Source: Sarocladium kiliense
Taxonomy: Eukaryota > Ascomycota > Sordariomycetes > Hypocreales > Sarocladiaceae
Assembly: GCA_030734395.1 (NCBI GenBank)
Contig: JAUZTG010000029.1
Location: 1,178,001-1,242,000, forward strand
Direction of reading: 5' to 3'
DNA length: 64,000 bases
Under the pieces are notes generated by a model, which was not told where the DNA came from, did no database searches, and worked only from the letters and a program-made list of their open reading frames with translations. The translations under genes and the position numbers were made by a program. This document shows, in pieces, positions 32,634 to 43,369 of the stretch (positions are counted from its first letter, which is position 1; each line of letters starts with the position of its first letter).

Positions 32634-33741
32634 GATGGACGACGGAGGCCCAAGAGGGTACCAGAGAACGGAGTGAATAGTCCTTCAGAGAGGATATCGT
32701 GTCTCAAAAAAACAGGTCATAAGAAAGCTTTAAATACAAAGGTTCATTCAACTCCAAGGAGGAGGAAGGATTACAGCTAATATATTATATTTCTTCACGA
32801 GGCAGTGCAGACTTGCCTGGCCATCCGGCCTGACCAAGAAAATGGCCTCCTGTGCGGCCAACAACGGTGGGACAACAAGGCCAGAAGCGCCTGAAAAGCC
32901 CAACTCATTGGATCAGCGTCTCGCTTCTGCATGATGCTGACTGACGTTTCGCAGCACTGCCATGGACAGGGATTAGCTCTCCTTCAAAAGGCACAAAAGC
33001 AACACATTTGGAACGCCTTCGACGGCTAAACTTCCGTGTGGCTGTCATAAGAGCAAATCTGCAGTCTTGAACTAGGCTTCCATTCTCTATCTATTGACTT
33101 TCCGAGCTCCAAATAGAATCAGGACCTGGGTGCAGGAGACCCGACGTACGCAGTCCCTGGTCTAAGAAGCCGGCCCCGCCGCGTAGCTGTCACCACGGCG
33201 GCTAGAGCAGCGGCCCGAAGGGCGCTACGGTTGGGGATTGAGCCCCAGAAGAACAACACCGAGACTTTGAAGCTTTCGTACTTGTCAACGAAGTCCAGCA
33301 AAGCGTTACAGTGTTTCAACGATGATCATAAAGCACTACAGTGAGTCCCAAGACGCAAGAATTGTGAAGTTCAGAAACATTCATTACCTAGTGTTAGCAT
33401 CATGCGTGCTGCCACTTCACCAAGTTGCTGAGATACTGCATCGTCGAGGTCTTTCCCGCCACGACGGGCTACTAATCATCGCGCCGTATCAATCTCTACC
33501 TATATCCAAGTTCCGTCCCTGCGTGAAAGCTACATTCCGCGTCTACTGCACACCGGAGGGATGATGCAGCTTATTGCTGAGTGCAACCCTTTCTAGCTGT
33601 CCTACCGCATCTTGGCATGATGATGATCCGGTTGTAAGTCACCTGTACTTGAAAGCTGGCAGGATGAGTCAATTCTTGTTTATCGGTTACTGAAATAGTC
33701 CGAGTTGATATGAGGGTCAACAATTGTCAAGTACAGCCTCG
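32634..33741. other. Intergenic between paralogs B and C
   Basis: 1.1 kb holding the promoter of B and the 3' flank of C. I looked for relics of a further copy (WWS, GTPL, MPGxW motifs) in both strands and saw none. Confidence 0.5.
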
Positions 33742-35806
33742 TCAGTCATCGATCCAGGCACCTGGCATGACGTCCACAGGCCTCTCAATCATCTTCCAGA
33801 AATCACGGGCCATTTCCTCAATGTCCACCCCCCATAGGACTTTCCAGTCCTCAGGCTCAGACGCATAGACTATATCCAGAAGCCTTATGGTTCGAAGCGG
33901 GTACTCTCGGGGGCCTGACACCCCATACTCCTCGCCGCTATCAGTATTAAATACAAAGGGACACGCCTGGCCGTATGCGAGGAGGTCCACGCCTCCAGCT
34001 TGAAATGCACTAAGCCATTCAAGCAGTATTGTGTGAATCGCTGCGTCCCACAGGCTAATTCTCAGGTCGCTTCTCATAAGCACACTACAGAAGTGAGTGA
34101 GCATGATCCCGAGTGGTGTCCCATAGCAAAACGGTCCTCCGGGCAGATATGTAGAGCTTATGTCTGCGACAGCATTCAAGTCTTCATGGGCGCATACTCG
34201 TACCATCTCTTCGATCCAATGGGCCCAAGGCTTCGCGTGAGGTTCAATGATAAACTGCTTAAGTGATTGCAATCGGCAATCCGGTATCTTCTTGGGAAGA
34301 AGCCCAAGCCCCAAACCCAAGGCAGCGGAATGAATGAGTGACCTGTCCACAGCTATCGATTCTTGCAAACTTTTGCGAGTGACAGTGCCGTCCTGGGATA
34401 ACAGCGTCCTCACAAACGCACAGTTGAACCTACATAGGACTGCCCACCTCACATTTTCGGCACGTTCCTGAAGCGATAGATGATAGTAATCCAGGAGTAA
34501 CTTGTCACGAATTCGTTTCATAGCCGAAGACCATTTCTGTAGAAGCCAGCCCATCATCAAATCGGCAAAGCAGTCGCTGTCACATGTGTGTCGCCTGACC
34601 AAGTCCACTATTTGGGCAAACTCGGGACAGTCGTCCTCGGAATCTAGGAAGTAGTAGATCATTAACTGCCATGGCGTGCTTGCTGCATGTTAGCATTATC
34701 TTTTTTCAAAAAAGGAACAATTACTTGCAGTCCGAAGTCAGCACCATCGGAAAAGACGCTCTCTGTGCCACCCAATTCCAGCAAGAGCTTGACGATCTCC
34801 GGCTGGCAGTCCATTATGGCGTACTGTATCATGTTAGTCTTGAGCAGGGTGAAGGGATGAGTAAGTAATCCTACATGAAGTAGCGACCTGCCTTCGGAGT
34901 CCACGTCATATGGCGACGATTGTCTTGACTCAAAGAGAGTCTGGACTTCCACGACATCTCCTTCCTCGATGCACCGTAGTATGCGCGAATCGTCGCTGAC
35001 GGTATTGTAAACTCGAAAGACGTATGTAGAAAGCTGTGGGATGGAGCGCAACTCGTATATTGTGCCGGACCACCAAGAGGGGAGTCGCACCCGCTTGGTC
35101 CATCCTCGACGTAACCCTGTTTGCTTCGACCTATTTGCTATTTGGGAGGTTGTTGAAGTTTTGGATTCGTGCTCAAGTAGAACACTTGACTTGATCAATC
35201 TGGTGTTATCTAGCCCGGTTTCGATCGAGCCGGGCCCAAGTTGAGGATGGTCTTGCGAGACGAATTTCGGAACTACATCGGTGAGGAGTCTGCGCGTGAC
35301 TTCCATCGAGATAGACTGTGTCAGATGTCGCGAACATGCACTATTGCCAATATGTTAGAGAAGATGACCACAAGGTGTGGGGAGGTATGGACTTGCATCT
35401 GATGCGCAAAGAACAGCAAGTTCATTGCGCTCTCGAGTCGCTTCCCTTGGCTGTCAAGTATGTCTCGGTGCAACGTCGCCCTCGCCGCAACCATCTTTCT
35501 CCCGAACCGGCCTTTTGTCTCCAATTTTTTCTCAAGTTCTTTCACAGAAGTTTCCAACTCCTTGTGTGCAGTGGTGCAAAGTCGCTGGCAGCGAGCCATG
35601 TACGGATCTTGCGGCCACCCAGATCCTGACTGCAGCTGGTTCATCTCGCTTAACAAGAGCTCGATGATCTCGAGGTTGTCTATAAGGTGTCGCACATCTT
35701 CCGGTATGTCGCTCATCTGTTCCCAGAGTCTCTTAAGCTTCACAGAGGCTAGAGTGACTTGAGCGATCGCCGTGGCGAATGTGACTACAGCAGTGGCTGG
35801 ATCCAT
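33742..35806 (-). CDS. Paralog C: STAND-type N-domain / ankyrin-like protein with MPGxW C-terminus
   Basis: Model: complement(join(33742..34665, 34725..34823, 34875..35315, 35393..35806)), 625 aa. The N-terminal domain begins MDPATAVVTFATAIAQ with LKRLWEQMSDIPED. The linker contains RRLLTDVVPKF and PSWWSGTIYEL. The ankyrin-like unit reads ILRCIEEGDVVEVQTLF ... SLLH|YAIMDCQPEIVKLLLELGG, the clearest ankyrin match in the family. The C-terminal domain has YGTPLGIMLTH, FQAGGVDLLAYG, RTIRLLDIVYASEPEDW and ends MPGAWIDD. For intron 1, a GT-AG choice (35392..35316) and a GC-AG choice (donor GCAAGT at 35396) both keep the frame; GT-AG is used because paralog D supports an SM residue pair after the junction. 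Intron 3 skips two nearby AGs. Function unknown. Confidence 0.75.
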
Positions 35807-36422
35807 CCTTGAGAGATGTCGGATGGCACTGGCCGGTCGGCCGTGGTGCTATGGACTCACGTAAGTTTGCAGTGAGAAAACTGTGTTGTAATCCTCGGGA
35901 CGAACGATCAGGATTCTAACTCCCGAGGGACTTCACGAAACAGGATCTTTTTGATCCCTTGGTTTGAACGCGATGACGGTCGGCGATGAAGAGGCAATGC
36001 AGCCTGACGAGGCGGTGCCGAGTATGCCACAAGCCACCATGCGACCCAGCCAACACACAAGGCTCGAGGGGGAGATGTGGCTGCAGATGGAGGCGGCACA
36101 GTCTTTACCATTCGCAATGAGAGAAACACTGCCTGTTGTGCTGAGGAGCTAATTCCATCAGCAACGATTGGCTCTCCAGGGCGATGCAGAAAGTCTGTGT
36201 TTGTTGAATAATTTAACATAGAACGCCTGCTATTGCAGCTCTACGGATTGCATCTCGCCCTGTTTCTAAATGACGGGAAATGTGGTCAGGCAGAATATAG
36301 GCATATGGGGAGTCCATGAGTGAAGTATTCGATATACGTCAAAGCGCAATAGCAGCAACCCTATGTTAAAGTGTCGAAACGTACGCCGGCAAGCGGAAGC
36401 TTCCATGTACTCGAATATCATA
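35807..36422. other. Intergenic between paralogs C and D
   Basis: Short spacer with the promoter of C and the 3' flank of D. Nothing else recognised. Confidence 0.5.
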
Positions 36423-38701
36423 TTAGTTGTCCACCCATGTCCCTGGCATCACACGCTGGCTGTCTACCATAATCCAGAACTCCATTGCCATCCACTCATA
36501 CTCAGGCGCCCAGACTATCTCCCATTCCCGGACATTAGCGCTGTAGCGGAGATCGATGATCCTCAAAGGCACGTAATTCTCTGTACTCCAAGCATTTGTC
36601 CCCTTCGCCGCATGACGTGTTCCCCAAGGCGTGTTCCTTGCAGCCTCCAAAGCTTCGGAACCTAATGCTGCCTTCAGACTTTGCAAGGCCGTCCGCTCAA
36701 GGGCACCATACCGAACTAGGTCCACTCCTGCTGCCTTCAGAGCGTGGAGCCATACTTGGAGAGACCTGTAAATCATATTTCCCCAGCCGCGTCGTTTGTT
36801 GATTGGCGATACATTGCATAAGATTCCTCCAAGCAGGGTTATGAGAGGCGTGCCGGTCCACTTGGGAACGCATCGGTGGCCCACGAGCTCTATAGTTTCT
36901 GTTCTGCAATCATAGATTGTCTTGTTCGCACACATGGCCGTAAGACGCGATGCGAATTGGATCCACTCGAGATACTTGCGGTTGCTGCGCTTCTGACCGC
37001 ACCGTTCGCGTGTGTTGAGCTGCAAGGCTCCTCTGAACCCAAAAGTGAGCGCAGCTGAGTGCAGGAGCGAATGTCCGACGGCTACTGTATCTGAACCCAG
37101 ATCCTCGATACTCGAGTCTTTTTCGACACCTAGCAGAGTCCACAGTGTACTGGGCTTATGAACACAGTAGACGCCTTGCCGTACGAACTTCAGTCGCTCA
37201 TTAATAGCGATGTTCCGATAGTTCATAAGGAAGCCTTTCAAGCAGAACAATAGAGCATTGTCGGAATATGGACGGGAAAGAAGAACTAGAACTCGTGTGA
37301 CTAGCTCTCCTTCACTTCCTGCAAGGTAGGGCTGGAAGATTCTTGTTAGGGACACGCATGGCGCTGCTGGTTTGCTTGATACACCAGACCAGTGACGTGT
37401 TATCAGAATGTCTAGCGGTGTCCTTCATAAGGCTGTCAGCCCGTTCTTTGAGCAAAGGTCAGTGAATCTTACCATCCTGGTGATTGTTCATTAGTCTCGT
37501 AGAAGGGGTGCATGTTATAGAAGCTAGTGAACAGTGAAGCCAGAGCGGATTGGCCAGCATATGTTGCATGCTATGATATGTGAGCTTGGTCTTCTAGCCT
37601 TTGAAGCAGAATTCGGTAGAGCAAACCCACAAAGAGAAGGGAATTACCATCCTCATCGATATCGAGGCAGGAGGCTTGACCTGTACTCAGCATTTCTTGC
37701 ACACGGCCGATCTCGCCACGTTTCACATGCTGAAATATTGAAGACTCGGACCGCCTCATATTGTACACGCGATACTGGAAGCCGCTCCCTGAGACAGATG
37801 GAGTAGTGAAGAACTCCCAGACTGCGCTTGACCACCAGCGAGGCATCTGCAGGTATATACTACTGGGCTTCGAGCCCTGGCTCAAGGCTATAGCAACACG
37901 GCCGTGATATGAGAGCTCCCAAGTTTGGTGATGCCCAGAAGGCCAGAACTGCGCTGTGCGGTTCGCTGAGTCGTGCGGCGCCTCCTCTGAAGCTTCTGGG
38001 TAGATGCATTGTCCACCCCTGTTATAATACTCTGCTGTTGACCTTTTAGAAGGGTCTTCATCTGATTCAGTGATGCTGGCATTGATCTGCTTCTCCTTCG
38101 CTTCAGACCCTTCTAGAAGGGCGGGTACAGCTGATTGTGGCTCTGAAGTGATATCTGGGCCTTTGAGGGCTTGTGCGAGCGTAATAGCCACTCGAGCAGC
38201 AGTGAGATCTGGAAGCAACTGCATAGAAAGTCTAGGTGTGTGAATAGCGGCATATTTCCTTGATCGTGTCGTGCAGACCTACATCTGGTGCGATAGCTGT
38301 AGTAAGCGAACTGAAGCATTGAGTCTTTCCTTTAGCTTCTGCACAACGTCCTTTTTCATCACGAATTTGGCTGCGATGAGGTGCCGAAAGCCTTTCCTGC
38401 TAACACGGAGTTGTCGCTCCAGCTCGAGAAATAGCCCTTCCAGACTACACTGCGCAGTCATGGCCGAGTCAAGACAATCGAGCATGACGTTTTCATCCCA
38501 TGGGATGCCGAGCGTGCTGGCGATCTGCATTTGCGACCGTAGAACTCCAAAAAGACGGGCAGTCAATCGCAGTTCTTGCAGCAAATCCTGGATTTCAGCA
38601 GGAACATCCTTGACCTGATCCCATAGCTGTTTCGTCTTGAAGGCCAAAGTGACGACCTTGGCCGTCATGTCGACGATGGCGATATAGCTCCCGGGATCCA
38701 T
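36423..38701 (-). CDS. Paralog D: STAND-type N-domain / ankyrin-like protein with MPGxW C-terminus
   Basis: Model: complement(join(36423..37422, 37473..37570, 37631..38231, 38283..38701)), 705 aa. The N-terminal domain begins MDPGSYIAIVDMTAK with KQLWDQVKDVPAE. Its linker (about 120 residues, acidic and Ser-rich) is longer than in C and ends PRWWSSAVWEF. The ankyrin-like unit reads IFQHVKRGEIGRVQEML ... SLLF|HATYAGQSA, followed by TPLDIL. The C-terminal domain has HSLLHSAALTFG, GTPLITLLGGIL, LKAAGVDLVRYGALE, REWEIVWAPEYEWMAMEFW and MPGTWVDN. The intron before TPLDIL is phase 2, as in B; the SLLF|HA intron is phase 0, as in all copies. The most diverged of the three minus-strand copies. Function unknown. 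Confidence 0.75.
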
Positions 38702-40562
38702 GGCTGTGATGAAGATCCTGCGATCCGAACGACCATGATGGAACTTGCGCTGGCAGCATGATTGGAAGCGAAGAGAGCCTGGCGCTCAGCCTCACTTTTG
38801 ATGGAGTGCCTCTCCGCCACTCAATATGCAGGTCGCAAGACCGCCACGCCGTGCCGTGTGTCCCATTACTTCTGCTATCAGACTTTGGGATAGCAATCTG
38901 CAATGCAGCAGCATGCCGATTTCAAGAAGCCCAAAGTTCCGTGCTACATACACTATTTCGCGGTAGTAACACATCAAGAATTGCATGGGGCGAATCAATT
39001 GAAGCAAGGCCAAGAACCTGTAAGGCTGGTCTTGGCCTCCAAGGGCCCAGGTGCAGCCGGCAAGATGATCATCCGAGCTTGTCCGAGAATCCGGGGCGTC
39101 TCGCGGGATTCGAGCATACAGAGCAACTCTAACGCCATCCCGTCTTCTGAGGATGAAGAGTCCAAAGTTTTCGTTACATTGTGGCTCTTACGACATGGCC
39201 TATGAGGGTGTCGTGGCCAGGTCCTACGTTGGCACGCGGGGTTCCTGGTCACCTTACGTCGGTGGCTGCAACCCCGAGCTACATCAGACTGCCAGAGTCG
39301 AAATCTCAAGTAAACAGCTAATGCTGGTTGTCAAATCTCGGACGAGGTCGGACAGGCGGTTGCAATTTTGAAGCCGATGTGGCCAAGCAAAGTAAGGGAC
39401 GGGGTCTGGGCCTTGCCAAGGCACGAGAGCCCACTGACTACATCCATCGTGTGGTTCGGATTCATTAGGGCATCTTGAATGGATCTGTTCGCTTTTCGTG
39501 ACCATATTCTTCTATCGCGTTTGTTGTGCAAGTGACACGATATTGTGTGCGTATAACATTGTGACGTTGCTATGCGAAGGCTTGCGGGATTCTCGTCATG
39601 TATCAGGAACCAATCCCGTCCATAACCAGGACTACCAAGCAAGCAGCCAACAGAGAAACAGACGCCCAGATCGAAGTGCCGGCTTGTCTTGCCTCATTCG
39701 TCATCGTCCATCTCTCGGTCTTCTTGTCATTCCCCCACATGAGCCACCTCCACTCTCCCCTCCTCCTCCTCTCTCCAGCCCCCTGCACACACTGACCCAA
39801 CATTAAGCTTATTCTTAAGCATGAACAGGGTTGACCACAGCGAAAGACCATAAACTCCCTCTAAAACTGACGAGAAACCCTTTTCAACAGTAGACTAGGC
39901 TGTTCAAGGTGCTGATCGTCCGAAATATGCAAAGACATCACGCCGGTGACGTGTAGCGTGGCTTCTTGCTTGCTTCGCTCGCCTAACGGTCCTCCTGGTC
40001 TGGGGCATCCCGTGGGGAAGACGATCCTTTGGCGCCCGCCCCCCGCAGGGCTTTTCCCTCTATCCCTCCCTCCTCGCGCGATGTCACTTGCCCTTTTCGC
40101 AGAAGCTTGTCAGAATGTTGGTGCCTATCTATTCGCATCTCAAGCCAAGGAAGACACGCATTGTCGTGAAGGCGGAGACCCCGCATTCTCGCGTCATCTT
40201 GCTCAGAGATTACATCTCTTGAGGAGGAGGACGACACCCACTTTGTTACGATTCAGTCGCGAACAGGGTCTGGGCTGGGCATTTCGGGCAGTAAACCGAT
40301 AGAGAGGGGATCTGCGAATTGAGTTTGTGTGGGTTGAGTGTGTTTGCCCTGTTGGCTTTGCACTTCTCGGTCAACGGCCGGGTCTGTCAGTGAGTATAAG
40401 AAGTAAGGTAGTCCGCTGGAGGCGAAGCCTGAATCTAAACGACCTTTCGAGTCTTCTCTCGCCCTTCCTTCGCATTCTGACCTTAACGGCTTCCGCTCTA
40501 GAATCATATTGTGAAGTTCAGCGTGACCAGCTGGCCGTTGTACCTCTCTGAACAGAGTGAAC
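38702..40562. other. Intergenic, no gene recognised
   Basis: 1.9 kb between the divergent starts of paralog D (-) and the MFS transporter (+). Short overlapping ORFs only. A C/T-rich patch lies at 39,720-39,800, and purine-rich or GC-rich stretches flank it. Confidence 0.5.
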
Positions 40563-42352
40563 ATGGCTACTACTAAGACAGACGAAAAGGTGGCTGGCCA
40601 AGAACGGCCACCTGCGGGAGTTGCACCACTCCTGGAAGCCGATGAGATTCTCAAGGTGGCTCCTCAGCAGCTCGACTACTCTGGAGCTCACGAGAAGATC
40701 GATGCCCGCGAGATTGCTCTCGTGCGTAAGCTTGATTGGTGGATTATGCCTATCCTCTGGGGCATGTACTGGTTGAACTATCTTGTGAGTCTTCTGAACG
40801 GCACTTTGCTGCACAAAAAAAACACCAAGAGTGGCACACGCTGACTTAAATTTGCTTCCAGGACCGCAATGCCATTGCTCTCGCGCGGCTGAACACCCTC
40901 GAGGACGACCTCAAGCTTACCGGCTCCCAATACCAGACCTGCGTCTCCATCTTATTCGTTGGCTACGTCCTTGTCGGTATCCCAGCCAACATGGTTGTCA
41001 CGCGTGTCCGCCCGAGTATCTGGATGGCTTCCTGTATGGCCGTCTGGGCCATCATCAGCGCTCTCACCGCGCTGAGCACCAACTTCATCGGCCTTCTGTT
41101 GACTCGCTTCTTCCTGGGCATCACCGAAGCACCATACTACCCCGGCGCGCTCTACATCCTAGCATCTTTCTACACTCGCAAGGAGTTGGCAACACGTATC
41201 TCGATCCTCTATACAGGCAACATCCTCGCCACGGCCTTTGCGGGGCTGATTGCCCTAGGCATCTTCAAGATGGATGGCATGGCTAACCTCAGTGGATGGC
41301 GTTGGTTGTTTATCCTACAGGGTGCTGTGACTCTGGTTATTGCGCTTATTGCCTTCTTCATTTTGCCTGATGAGCCGCTTACTACTCACTGGCTTACTCC
41401 GGAGGAGCGAACGCTGGCGCATGAGCGAATTGCGCGCGACACGGTGCAGAATGATGGCGCGACAACATCATGGAAGGGTATTTACGAGGCAGCCAAAGAT
41501 CCCAAAGTTTGGCTTTTTGTCCTCATGCAGGTGCTCAGACCTTTGTCCTGTTTTGTCTGAGAGTCCTATGTGCTAACTTCTGACTTCTAGCATTGCCATT
41601 TGGGTTTGTTCACCAGTCACACCCGTGATCTCCACTCTTGGATAAAGAGCATCTTTCTAACAGTATTCCACTAGGTGCCAACGGGTTCAAGAACTTCTTC
41701 CCTACTGCAGTCAAGACACTCGGTCTTAACGATACGCTGACTCTTGTTCTGACGTGCCCACCGTACTTGATTGCTGGTGCCATCTCCATCTACTGGTCGT
41801 GGCAGTCTGGCAAGTTTAACGAGCGAACATGGTACGTGAATCCTACTCTAAGGATCCCATTGAGGGTAGTGGGCTAACATGAATGATTAGGCATATCACA
41901 AGTGCCAAAGCTGTTGCTGTGTTCGGATTTGTCCTGGGTTGTGCAACACTCAACACTGGAGCGCGATACTGTAGGTCATTTTCTCTTACAAGATAACACC
42001 ACACATACAGCTTATCTGACCATGGATAGTCGCCATGTGCGTATTCTGTATCGGGACCTACGCTGTCAACAGTATTATCCTAGCCTGGGTCTCGGCAACA
42101 TGCTCCCAGACCAGAGAGAAGAAAGCCTGCTCTCTGGCCATTGTCAACTGCCTCGCGGTCGCATCGTTCATCTGGACGCCCTACATGTGGCCGGAGTCGG
42201 ATGAGCCGCGATACACCATGGCCATGTCATCCAGTGCGGCACTAAGCATTGCCACAGCGGCTGGCGCATGGGCGATGCGATTCTGGCTGAAGCACGACAA
42301 CAAGAAGATCCGACAGTCGGAGAACGAGGCGACCTTGTTCTATGCGTACTAG
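40563..42352 (+). CDS. MFS transporter, anion:cation symporter family (allantoate/nicotinate permease-like)
   Basis: Model: join(40563..40784, 40862..41530, 41591..41603, 41675..41831, 41891..41970, 42030..42352), 487 aa. A plasma-membrane major-facilitator transporter of the ACS group (Dal5/Tna1-like), which takes up organic anions such as allantoate, nicotinate or related vitamins and acids. Landmarks: RKLDWWIMPILWGMYWLNYL|DRNAIALAR in TM1, RFFLGITEAPYYPGALYIL, TRISILYTGN, LFILQGAVTL, and HCHLGANGFKNFFPT at the start of the second half. The latter is assembled through a 13-nt microexon. About twelve membrane segments and a short basic C-tail. The substrate is not determinable. No functionally linked neighbour is evident. 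Confidence 0.88.
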
Positions 42353-43369
42353 AATGCGTACTAGAACACCCGAAGAGGAGCCTTAGGGGACAAGCTGGGT
42401 TAAGGACAGGATGTGATGCCGCGTCAGGGTGGATTCTGGAAAGGTCGATCTTATCTATTTGATCTAATCTCTGCTGAGTCAGCTGGGCTGAGGATAGGGG
42501 TGGCGCCACCCGGAGCAAGTGCGTTGGAGGGTACGCAGCCAGTAGGTAGGTATATGTGCAGTAGAAGGAAATACACGCTATGACACCAACAAGGGCACTG
42601 AATCATTCACTACTTTTCCTTCGCCCCTGTTGCAGCAGTTTATTGCAGGTCACTCGGCAGCGGTTCGGAAGGAGAGTTCAGCTAAGCCGAACCGGTGGCG
42701 TATCGCGATCCCGTCATTTGGTCTCGGCCTGCAGTAGCGTCATTCGGGCTCCTTCAAGGTACATGGATTGACGAGAAGGACCGTGGTTTGACGTGTCTGA
42801 GGGCAGTCTGACGAGGGGATCTACAGGGAGATGGAATTGGGTTCTGGGCGAGGAATGAGGTGTTCTGGTTCTAATTCTGGGGTGAGGATATGTTTCGAGT
42901 CCCTTGTTATCCATGTCGAGAGGGTCAAACCCTCCAGAGGCAGAGTGCCAGGTTGAAGCTACCGTAGTGCAGGGTAGTTTGAATCGCGGTGCCGTCATTC
43001 CTTGCCGCTCCACCTTTCGCCGCCGCCGCCAGTCAGTCGCTCGTTGTTTCTTTGCTGCAGTGGGACGTTTCCTCCACCATCCGCCGCTGCTGCACGTTCT
43101 CGCCTTTCGCCCTTGGCCCTCCCCGAAACCTACTCCTCCCTCCCCTTAGTCAACGCCATCAACAATCTTCCTTCTTCCTCTTCTTCTTTTGCATGTCCCA
43201 TTCTTCTTCTTCTTCTCTTTTGCAACTTCTCACCAGCACTTCCGATCGAACGCGACCGCACCTCGACCCCGCGCGCCAAACGGCGTTTCTCGTATCTTTC
43301 CTGATATCGGCTCCCACCACATAGACTTTCGACGAGGGCAGTTCGCCTTCGTCCCTCACCACCGTCGCC
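42353..43369. other. Intergenic and zinc-transporter leader
   Basis: The first 15 bp belong to a 12-bp tandem duplication that spans the MFS stop codon. The last 370 bp (43,000-43,369) are strongly pyrimidine-rich and end GTCGCCATGG, the likely 5' leader of the zinc transporter. Confidence 0.5.

Noticed and set aside
35380..35400. GC-AG intron in paralog C (donor GCAAGT at 35396)
   Set aside because: It keeps the frame with an acceptor at the RR codons, but a GT-AG alternative a few bases downstream also keeps it and agrees better with paralog D.
21075..38701. Full NLR architecture (NACHT or NB-ARC) for the four paralogs
   Set aside because: No GxxxxGK[ST] P-loop or Walker B motif is visible in any copy. 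Only the N-domain resembles STAND proteins.
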